Positions 13,301 through 25,300 of a DNA stretch of 64,000 bases are shown here, in pieces; position 1 is the stretch's first letter; every line of letters starts with the position of its first letter. The translations under genes and the position numbers were made by a program. The DNA comes from Hyphomicrobiales bacterium (GTDB lineage Bacteria; Pseudomonadota; Alphaproteobacteria; Rhizobiales; Rhizobiaceae). The stretch covers positions 124,001-188,000 of the forward strand of contig UCIT01000001.1 in NCBI GenBank assembly GCA_900472625.1. Direction: 5' to 3'. The notes beneath the pieces are model-generated. The model was not told the DNA's origin, did not search any database, and worked only from the letters and a program-made list of their open reading frames with translations.

Positions 13301-16300
13301 GATACGTTCACAACGCCAGAGGATACGGCCGTCATCTTCGACGTGCTCGGCAACGACAGCGATGTCGATGGCGATACGCTGGCCGTCACGGCCATCAATG
13401 GTAACGCCATCGTCGCAAATGGTATCGTGGCAGTGACCGGTGGCAGCGTGTGGCTGAACGCCAACGGTACACTGACCTTCACGCCTGATGCGAATTACAA
13501 CGGCGGCCCGTTCTTCACCTATACCGTCTCCGACGGTCATGGCGGAACCGCGACTGCGACGGTCAGTGGCACGGTCACAGCGGTCAACGACGCGCCGGTT
13601 GCCTCCGACACGACTGTCTCCGTCAATGAGGACGGGCTGGTGTCCGGAAGCCTGCCCGCAGCATCTGATATCGACGGTGATCCGGTAATTTATGCGGGCG
13701 GAACCACCTTGGCGGCCAACGGCAGCGTGACGATCAACAGCGACGGAACCTACAGTTATCGTCCAAATCCGAACTTCAACGGCACCGACCGGTTTAGCTT
13801 CGTCGTCAGCGATGGCAAAGGTGGGCGTAGCGAGTACACAGTGACCGTCAACGTCGCACCGGTCAACGACGCGCCGGCCGGCTCACCCTTGCCGGCAAGG
13901 TCGGGCGCCGACGGTGCTTCGGTCACCTTCGACGTTTCCAGCTTCTTTTCGGATGTAGACAATGACACGCTAAGCTATGCCGTCAGCGGTCTGCCAGCCG
14001 GCTTGTCCATCAGTGCGACAGGCGTCGTCAGCGGCACGATCGATCGCCAGGCAAGCATCGGCGGGCCGACTGGCAACGGCGTCTATAGTGTGATTGTCAG
14101 CGTCGGCGACGGCAATGGCGGGACAACGAGCCAGAGCTTTTCCTTCTCCGTCAGCAACCCGCCGCCGGTTGCCGTCAACGACCGGGTGACCGTCAACGAG
14201 GACACTGTCGTTGTCATCAACGTGCTCGACGGATCGGCCAGTGGCGGCATTGCCGACAGCGATCCGGATGGAGATCCCCTGACGGTCACCGCTGCCAGTG
14301 CCGCGAACGGAGCGGTGACGCTCGGCTCCGGTGGCCAGATCACATATCAGGCAAACGGCAATTTCAACGGCACCGACACGATCACCTACACGATTTCGGA
14401 TGGCAATGGCGGTACATCGACCGCAACGGTGACCGTCACGGTCCTCGCCGTCAACGACGCGCCTGCGGGCGAGCCGATCGCTGACAGAACACGAAATGAT
14501 GGCGACGTCGATACGCTCAATCTCTCGGCATTCTTCTCGGATGCGGATGGCGACACACTGACCTATTCGGCCAGTGGTCTACCCACCGGACTGACCATCG
14601 ATCCCGTAACCGGGCTTGTGTCCGGCCGCATCGCGGCCGACGCATCCGGCCCGACCGGCGAGGCGGTCTATACCGTCACAGTCACGGCAGCCGACGGCAA
14701 GGGCGGTTCGACGTCGGTCAGCTTCAGCTACACGGTCCTGAACCTGCCGCCGGTGGCGCGGGACGATACTGCGACCACTAACGAAGATACGCCTGTCGAT
14801 ATCGATGTGCTGGTCAATGACGGCGATCCCGACGGCGACAACGACGAGGTGATCCGCGTCAACAATGTCGTGCTGCAACTGAATGGGCCGTCCGTGGCAA
14901 CGACACATGGCACCGTCCAGCTTGTGCCGGGCACCAACGGTCGCCCATTGCTGCGCTTCACGCCGAACCCCGACTATAACGGCCAGGAAACCTTCAGCTA
15001 TTCGATCGACGACGGCAATGGTGGCATCGATACAGCGACCGTGACGGTCACGGTCATGCCGCAGAACGACGCGCCCGAAGGCACCAATCCCATTCCGGAC
15101 CGGGTGCGGGCCGATGGACAGTCGCTGGTCTATCGCGTGTCGGATTTCTTCGACGATCCGGATGGCGACACGTTGAACTACACGATAACGGGCCTGCCGG
15201 CAGGTCTGAGCTTCAATGCCGCTACCGGCCTGATCTCCGGCACGATCGACCACAACGCCAGCCAGGGGGGCACGTCAGGCGTCTACCAGATTACCGTGAC
15301 CGCCCATGACGGTCCGAATGGCACAGGCGCCGCGGTCTCCCAGAGCTTCGCGCTGACCGTGACTAACCCGGGTCCGACCGCCGTCAATGACACGCTGACG
15401 ATCAACGAGGATCAGGCGGCGACGTTCAATGTCATCACCGGTAACGGGACGACCGGCGCCGATACGGATCCGGACGGCGATACGCTGAGTCTGATTGCCG
15501 CGGCCGCCGGACACGGCACGCTGACTTTCAGCGCCTCCGGCGCCATCACCTACACCCCAGCCGCCGATTTCAACGGCACCGACACGATCATCTACACCAT
15601 TTCCGACGGTCAGGGCGGCGTTTCCACAGCGACGGTGACGATCACCATCAACCCCGTCAATGATGCGCCCGAGGCAAATGCTCCGCTCCCGTCGCAGATG
15701 GATAGCGATGGCCAGGCAGTGACATTTGATGTCAGCACCTACTTCTCCGACCGCGATGGCGATACGCTGTCCTTCGCCGCTGCCGATCTGCCGCCGGGGC
15801 TGAGCATCAATACCACGACCGGCGTCATCTCGGGCAACCTGCCCAATGATGCCTCGCGGCCCGAACCCTATATCGCCAACATCACGGTTTCCGATGGCCA
15901 TGGCGGCACGATATCGCGGACGATCACCTGGATCATCGGCAACTTCCCGCCAAAGGCCTTTGACGATACGTTGTCGCTCGGCCAGAACCAGAGCGGCGGC
16001 GGCAATGCGCTGGGCAACGACACCGATCCCGACGGCGACGCGATGTCGATCGACCGGATCAACGGACAAGCAAGTGGTGTGGGTCAGCCAGTCGCGGGGT
16101 CGAACGGCGGTATCTTCACCGTCAATGCCAACGGTACCTACAGCTTCAACCCGGGGAGTGATTTCAACGACCTCGCGGCGTTGGAAACGAGAACCACATC
16201 CGTTACTTATCGGGTTACCGATGCCGATGGCGAAAGCGATACCGCAACCATCAGCGTTACCATAACCGGGCGCAACGACGCGCCGACCGCGACACCGATA

Positions 16301-19300
16301 CCCGATGTGACGCTTGCCGATGGCCAGTCGCTGAACGGAAAACCGATCGATGTCAGCGACTTCTTCACGGATGTCGATGGCGATACGCTCACCTTTTCCG
16401 CCACCGGCCTGCCTGCCGGTCTGTCGATGGGCAGTGACGGCGCAATCAGTGGAACAATTGCATCCGGCGCGTCGGCTGGTGGTCCGCTCTACGCGGTAAT
16501 AGTGATCGCCAACGATGGTCACGGAGGCACGCGCACCGTCGCCTTCAATCTGACCGTGACCAATCCCGCGCCGATCGCAGTCAATGACACAGCGACGACG
16601 GACGAGGATGTTCCGCTTCTCAACATCAACGTGCTCGGAAACGACACCGATCCGGATGGCGACACGCTGGCGATCGATCCCACCTTCCCGCCACAGGCCG
16701 GCCACGGCACCGTGACCGTCAACACCGACGGAACGCTGAACTATACGCCGGATCGCGACTTCAACGGCATCGATACCGTTGTCTACCGCGTAACCGATGG
16801 CCAGGGAGGCTTGAGCACCGGGGTCCTGACCATCACCGTCGGAGCCGAAAATGATGCGCCGGTCGCCAGCGCTATCGCCGACATGGAGCGCAACGACGGA
16901 GACACGATCTCCTTCGACATCTCGGCCTACTTCGCCGATCCGGAAGGTGGCGCGCTGACGTTCGACGTGCAGGGGCTACCGCCGGGTCTGACGTTCGATG
17001 ACACAACCGGCATCATCAGTGGTCGGATCGCCGCCGGTGCTTCCGGGCCGATGGGTTCGGCGAACTACGCGATCAGGGTCATCGCTAGTGATGCCGGCGG
17101 CGCAAGCGCCGAGGCCGATTTCACCTATGTGATCAAGAATATCGCCCCCGACGCGATGAACGACACGGCAACGACGCTTGAAGATCAGCCGGTTGATATC
17201 GCGGTACTGGGCAATGACGTGGACCCGGATGGCGATACCAACACGATCATCCTTGTCAACGGTGTCAATCTGAGCGTCGATGGCCCGGCAATCCAGACCG
17301 CGAACGGCTCGGTGCAACTGGTAGTCGTCAACAACGTCCAGGTGCTGCGCTTCACGCCGGCCCCGAATTATGCCGGAACGGCGTCCTTCACCTACACCGT
17401 CGCCGACGGCAATGGCGGAAGCGATACAGCGACGGTGGTGGTCACCGTCGTGCCGGTCAATGATGCCCCGGTTGCAACGCCAATTCCTGACCGTTCGCAG
17501 GCCGACGGCTCTGCTGTCAGCTTCGACGTCAGAGGCTTCTTTACGGATATCGATGGCGACACGCTGTCGATCAGCGTCAATGGCCTGCCTCCGGGTCTGG
17601 CTTATGATCCGGCTACTGGTCTGATCAGCGGCACCTTGGCCGCCAATGCCTCCGCGGGGAGTTCCTATCCCATCACGGTGGCCGCAAATGACGGTCATGG
17701 CGGACAGGCATCCGCGCAGTTCGTCTTCTCCGTCACCAATCCGGCGCCGGTGGCAGCCAATGATACGGTCCAGACCAACGAGGATGTGCCGGTTACGTTC
17801 AACCCGATCACTGGCGCAGGCACAGGCGGCGGCGGGGTGGATGTCGATCCCGATGGTGATCCCCTGACGGTTGTCGCCATCGACGGCCAGCCGATCGCCG
17901 TCGGCGGTGCTGTCGCCATCACCGGCGGCACCATACTGCTCAATGCCGATGGATCGCTGACATTCACGCCCGCTGCCGACTTCTTCGGATCGGTGCCGCT
18001 GACCTACCGGATCAGCGATGGCAATGGCGGCTTCGCCGACGCATCGATCATGATCTCGGTCGCGTCGGTCAACGATGTCGGGGTGGTCGATCTGAATGGC
18101 GCTGCGACCGGCGTCAATACCGCCCTATCGTTCAACGAAGGCGATGCACCGGTCGCCATCGCGAGCGGCGATGCCGTTGTGTTCGATGCCGAGAATGGGC
18201 TGACATCACTGAACGTTTCACTTAGCGGCTTCTCCGATGCCGGTTCGGAAATCATTCACCTGAGTGGGGCCGTCGATATCCTCTACGGCACGGCCGGCAG
18301 CGGGACGATCAGCTTCGGCGGTACGACTTTCCGTTACACGTATGACGGCGCAAACTCGATTTCGATTGCGAACGCTGCCGGTGGCGCGATCGACAATTCA
18401 TCGGCCACTGCGTTGGTGCGCGCCATCCAGTATGAAAACGCTAGCGACAATCCGACCGACGGCAACCGAACCATTGCGATAAGCGTCACCGACGATGGCG
18501 GCGCAACCTCGGCCGCCGCGGTGGCGACGGTGTCGGTTGGTGCCGTCAATGATGCGCCGGTCGCCGTTGACGATGCGATCACGACAGACGAGAACACTGC
18601 TGTGACAGGTGCGGCTCCCGGTGTCCTCGGCAACGATCGCGATGCCGACGGCGACAGCCTTGCTGTCTCGTCGGTCGGTGGTGGCGCCATCGGTGCGACG
18701 ATTGCCGGCTCGACAGGGGGGCAATTCGTCATCAACGCCGATGGCAGCTATCGTTTCGATCCGGGTGCCGATTTCCAGTCGCTCAAGGCTGGCGAGACAC
18801 GGGTTACCTCGGTGTCCTACGTCGTCTCGGATGGCCACGGCGGATCGGCGCCGGCAACGCTGTTGGTATCGGTTACGGGCGTCAATGATGCCCCGGTGGG
18901 CAGTGACGGCAGCATTCGAACAAACGAGGATACATCAGCCAGCGGCTTCCTGCCGGCAGCGACGGACCCGGATGGCGATTCCCTGACCTTTGCCGTCGCC
19001 ACGCCGCCGGCAAATGGCGTCGTCACCATCAGCGCCAATGGCAGCTACACCTATACGCCGCCTGCCGATTTCAATGGCAACGACAGCTTTACCTACACCG
19101 TATCCGATGGCACTGCGACCGTGACTTATACGATCGCCATCGAGGTTGTGCCGGTCGATGACGGACCTGTCGGTTCGCCGATCGCAAACCAGGCATACTC
19201 GGATTCGCAAACCGTCCAGTTGGACGTTTTCGAGTATTTCAGTGATATCGACACCGCAGGTCTGGCATTTTCCGCAACCGGCCTTCCCCTAGGACTTTCG

Positions 19301-22300
19301 ATCTCCGCCGATGGTGTCATCACCGGGACAGTGTCGCGGGACGCCTCGCAGCCGAATGGCGGAATCTATTCGGTCACCGTGTTCGCCAGTGACGGCAACA
19401 GCTCGGTTGACCAGACCTTCACGGTGACGGTTTCCAACCCGCCGCCGGTCGCCCGTGAAGATGCAGCCAGCACCAGCGAGAATACCGATATCGTCGGCTC
19501 GGTTTTCGCCGACAACGGCAATGGCGCCGATGTGGATCCCGACGGCGATGCCATCGTCGTCAGCGCGGTCAACGGCACGACAGCCAATGTTGGGATGCCG
19601 GCTCTCGGCAACAACGGCGGGCAGTTCGTGATTTCAAGCAATGGCGGCTACAGCTTTGTTCCGGGCACGGATTTCGACGACTTGCAGGCGGGCGAGCAGC
19701 GAACGACGAGCGTCACATATACGATCTCCGATGGGCAGGGCGGGACCGCAACGGCCACGTTCACCGTGACCGTGTCAGGCGTCAATGATCTTCCCGTCGG
19801 CTCGGATCTGTCGATCGCTACCAACGAGGACACAGCGACCAGCGGCCGGCTGCCGGCCGCCACCGACGTCGATGGCGATCCGCTGGCCTATGCGGCAGGC
19901 GCCCAACCAGCTCACGGCAGCGTCACGGTCGATGCCGCTGGCTTCTACACCTACACACCGGTCGCCGATTTCAACGGTACGGATAGCTTCACCTACACGA
20001 TCTCCGATGGAACCGCCGTTGTTACGCACACCGTCAGCGTCACGGTTACTGCCGTCAACGATGCGCCGGTGCTTCAGGATGTCGTCCTATCGATCAACGA
20101 AGACGGCTCCGCTTCCGGACAGTTTGCCGCGACGGATGTCGACAACACCGCCGCCGACCTGAGCTACGCCCTCCAAAGCCCCGCAGCGAACGGCACAGTG
20201 GTGGTCAACGCCGATGGCACCTACACCTACACCCCCAATCCGAACTTCAACGGAAACGACAGCTTCACCGTCATTGTCAGGGATCCGGGCCTCGCCAGCA
20301 CGACGGCGACAGTGACGATCTCGGTCGGTGCCGTCAACGATCCGCCCGTTGCCGTCAACGATACCGCGGCCACGACCGAGAATGCGGCGATTTCCGGCAA
20401 CGTGATTGTCGGGGGAGCCGGTGCCGATACCGACGCCGATGGGGATGCGCTAACCGTCGTTGGTGTCGGGGCGGCCAGTGGGGGCGTCGGCATAGCGATT
20501 CCCGCCCAGGGTGGCGGACGCTTCCTGATTGCTGCCAACGGATCCTATACCTTCGATCCTGGCAGCGATTTCGACGCGCTGCGCGCCGGCGATATTGCGA
20601 TGACCTCGATCGACTATACGATTTCAGATGGCCATGGCGGTATCGCGACCGCAACGCTGACCGTCACGGTGACGGGCGCAAACGACGCACCGGATGCGCC
20701 CGGATTGCCGCAACAGTCCAGTCTCGACGGGCAGACCGTAACGCTGCCTGCAGGTGCGCTCTTCACCGATGTTGACGGCGACACGTTGACATTCGACATC
20801 ACCGGCCTGCCTCCCGGCCTTGATTTCGACGAGCAGACAGGTGAAATCACCGGGGAGATTCTCGCAGGTGCGTCGGGGGCCAGCGGAAGTGCCACTTATA
20901 CGGTCACCGTAACCGCAAGCGATGGTGCCGGCGGCACGGCCGTCCGAAGCTTTGCCTGGACTGTCACCAATCCGGCGCCGGATGCGATCAACGACAATTT
21001 CGCCGTTAACGAAGGGGTCGTCCTGACAGGCTCGGTGCTTGTCTCCAACGGCAATTGCCCGGATATCGATCCGGACGGCGATCCGCTGGCCGTATCCGTG
21101 GTGACGGCAACCGCGCACGGCACCCTGGTCCTCAACCCCGATGGCACCTTCACCTATACCCCGTCCGCGGGCTTCAACGGCACCGACAGCTTTGTCTATC
21201 GCATCGATGACGGCAATGGCGGCACCGACACGGCGACCGCCACTATCACCGTAGCACCGGTCAATGATCCACCTGTCGTCGGCGATAACAGCTTTACCGT
21301 CGCCGAGGATGGCCAGGTCGTCATCGCCGTTCTCGACAACGACAGCGATCCCGACGGCGATCCGCTCCGGATCACCGAGATCGACGGACAGACCATCGTG
21401 GCAGGCGGCAGCGTCACGCTCGCCTCCGGCACGGTGACGCTCAACACGGACGGAACCCTGACCTTCGCCGCGGTGCAGGATTTCGCAGGCTCCCTCAGCT
21501 TTACCTATACGGTGTCCGACGGAAACCTCTCTGCGCAGGGCGTTGTCAGCGGCACGGTTACTGCTGTCAACGACGCACCAGTCAATAGCCTGCCAGCGAC
21601 CTTCAACGGGAAGGAGGATACACCGCTGACGCTTGTCGGCATCTCGATTGGCGATATCGATGCCGGTACCGGGACGTTGACGGTGACGCTGAGTGTCGAT
21701 GCAGGCACGTTGACCGCGTCGGCTGGCGGCAACGTCCAAGTGGTGGGCAGCGGATCGGGGACGATCGTGCTGTCCGGCACGCTTGCGGATATCAACGCCT
21801 ATCTTTCCGGCGCGTCAGCCCCCGTCTACCAACCGGCATCGAATTCCGACCTGCCGGTGACGCTGACGATGAGGAGCAGCGATGGTGGCAACAGCGGTGC
21901 GGGCGGCGTCCAGACCGATACGGATAGCGCCACTATCCTACTGGCGTCGGTCAACGATGCGCCTGTTGCGAGCGGATCGATGATCCAGACGCTCGAGGAC
22001 ACACCCGTCTCCGGCAATGTGACGGCAAGCGACGCGGATGGTGATCCGCTGACCTATGTCATCGCATCCGCTCCCGGCAACGGCACCGCCGTCGTCGATG
22101 CCGCAGGGCGTTATCTCTATTCTCCGAACACCAATTTCAACGGTAGCGACAGCTTCGACATCAGCATCAGCGACGGGCAGGGTGGCTCGACGACGGTGAC
22201 GATTACGGTCACCGTGGTTGCTGTCAACGATGCGCCAGTGGGTGCCGACCTGTTGGTCACCGCGCAAGAAGACCAGGCACTGAATGGCACGTTGCCGGTC

Positions 22301-25300
22301 GCGACCGATGTGGACAACGTCGGACTGACCTACACGCTTTCGGGGCAGGCGGGCCACGGCACGGTTGCCGTCGATGCAGGCGGCACCTATCGATACGTCC
22401 CCGCGCCGAACTATAATGGCGCCGACAGCTTCACCTACAGCGTCTCCGACGGCCAGACGACCTCGACCTATACCGTTTCGATCACCGTCGCCGCGGTCAA
22501 CGACCTTCCGGTCAGCACCGGCACATCCGTTTCCGTCGAGGAGGACGAAACCGTTAGCGGCCAGTTGCCGCCGGCGTTCGATGTCGACGGCGATACCGTA
22601 TCCTACGGCCTCGCGGTGCAGGCAGCGCATGGTACAGCGACGGTGAATGCAGACGGCAGTTACAGCTATACGCCAGCGGCGGGCTACAATGGTCCTGACA
22701 GCTTCACCTTTAGCGTCGACGACGGTACGGCAACCTCCACCTATCTAGTCAGCGTGACTGTCGGCGCGGTCAATGATCCGCCGAGCGGCTCCAACGCCAC
22801 CATCACCGTGGCCGAAGACGGCTTGGCCAGCGGCAGTCTGCCGCTTGCGACCGATCCGGACGGCGACCCGCTGACCTACGGACTGGGCATAGCCCCCGCC
22901 CATGGCGCGGTCGCCATCGCTGCCGATGGCACCTACAGCTATCGCCCGGATGCGAACTACAACGGAACCGACACGTTCACCTACACTGTTTCCGATGGGC
23001 TTGACCAATCGACCTACGTTGTCTCTGTGAACGTGACGGCAGTCAATGACGCGCCCGTTGGCTCGAACGCCACCATCAGCGTGTCGGAAGATATCCCCTT
23101 CGATGGCGTGCTGCCCGCCGCCAGCGATGTCGACGGCGATCCGGTGACATATGGTCTAGGTACGCAGGCGCTGCATGGCACCGTGACCATCAACGCCGAT
23201 GGCTCCTACCACTATGTGCCTGCAGCAAACTACAATGGCACCGATAGCTTCACATACCGGATCACGGATGGCTTTGCGTCATCGGTCTACACCGTTACGA
23301 TCAACGTGAGCGCCGTCAACGACTCGCCCGTCGGCAGCAACCTGTCGATTACCGTCGATGAGGATGGCTCTGCCAGCGGGCAGGTGCCGGTCGCTGTCGA
23401 TGCCGATGGTGATCCGCTGACCTATCTGCTGCAGAGCGGTGCGAGCCACGGGGTGGCCACGGTGCTCGCCGACGGGTCGTATAACTACGCGCCAGCCGCG
23501 AATTTCTCCGGCACCGACAGCTTCACCTATGCGGTCTTCGACGGCACGGTCACGTCGGTTTACACCGTGACGGTAACCGTCGGCGCCGAAAACGATGCGC
23601 CGACGGGTTCGGATCTTGCGATTTCGGCCTCGGAAGATGCGAGCTACAGCGGGTCTCTGCCGCTTGCCTCGGACGCGGATGGCGACACCATTCTTTATGG
23701 CTTGGGAACACCGGCAGCCCACGGCGCAGTCACCGTCAATCCGGATGGTACCTTCAGCTACGTCCCGCAGCCGAATTATTCCGGGCCGGACCAGTTCACC
23801 TACACGCTATACGACGGGACGGAGACCGTCAGCTATACCGTCACCATCAACGTGCAGGCAGTCAACGACGCGCCTGTCGGTTCAGACACGGCGATATCGG
23901 TTGCCGAGGACAACACATTCTCAGGCCAGTTGCCACCGTCCGTCGACGCAGACAATCAGCCCGTCACTTATGGTCTCGCCGCAGCCGCCAACCACGGAAC
24001 TGTCACCGTCAACGCCGACGGCACATTCAGCTACACGCCTGACAGCAACTATAACGGCACCGACAGCTTCAGCTATTCGGTCACCGACGGCACCGCGACA
24101 AACGTCTATAGAGTGTCGGTGAGCGTCAGTGCGATCAACGACGCGCCAGTCGGATCTGACACCTCGATCTCGGCATTGCAGGGAACCGTCTCGACCGGAA
24201 ATCTCCCGCCGGCCTACGACATCGAAGGTTCCGCTGTTACCTATGGACTGGGCGCACAGGCGGCCCACGGCACCGTTACCATCGCGCCGAACGGCGCCTA
24301 TAGCTATCAGCCGGACACGGGCTTTGCCGGGAACGATCAGTTCACCTACACGCTGTCCGACGGCACGGCCCTGTCGGTCTACACAGTGACTGTCTCCGTC
24401 GGCGCCAATAACAGCGCGCCAACAGCTCAGGATGCCACGCTGATCGTCGCCGAGGATACACCCTTCACGGGCAGATTGCCGGTGGCCACGGATGCGGATG
24501 GCGACCCTGTGGCCTATGGTCTCGCAGCAGACGCGGCGCATGGTGTGGTCACCATCATGGCGGACGGGCGGTACTCATACATCGCCGATCGCAACTACAA
24601 TGGCGCAGACCAGTTCAGCTACTCGGTCAGCGATGGCCGGGCCACGGTGATCTACCGCGTGTTCATCAACGTCACGCCGGTCAACGATGCGCCTGTCGGT
24701 TCGGATGCGGCGATTTCCCTTGCCGAAGACACGACATTCACCGGCCAACTGCCGTCGGCGACCGATGCCGACGGCAATGTCCTGGTCTATGGCCTGGCTG
24801 CGGCCGCAGGACACGGGACCGTGACGATCGATGCCAACGGCGCTTTCAGCTATGCGCCCGACAGCAACTACAGCGGTACCGACAGCTTCAGCTATTCGGT
24901 CAGCGATGGTCTCGCCAACAACATCTATCGCGTCACCGTCTCGATTGCAGCCGTCAACGATGCGCCGGTTGGTGCCGACACGTCGATCTCGGTGGAAGAG
25001 GGGAACTTTGCGACAGGCAATCTGCCCCCAGCCGTGGATCCTGAAGGAACTGCGGTCACCTACGGGCTGGGCGCGCAAGCGGCCCATGGCACTGTCACCG
25101 TCGGCGCCAACGGCACATACACCTACCAGCCAGATGCGAACTTCAGTGGCAGCGATCGGTTCACATACACCGTCTCCGATGGATCGGCGACATCAGTTTA
25201 TACGGTTACCGTATCAGTTGGAGCCGCCAATGGCGCTCCAGTCGGCAATGATACGACACTGACGCTTGCCGAAGACACGCCGACCAGTGGCCGCCTGCCG

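Noticed and set aside
9770..16705. Long open frames antisense to the giant gene (for example 9770-11350 and 15275-16705)
   Set aside because: They mirror the codon bias of the repeats, have no ribosome site or recognisable family, and their products are Arg/Asp-rich low-complexity; they are shadows.
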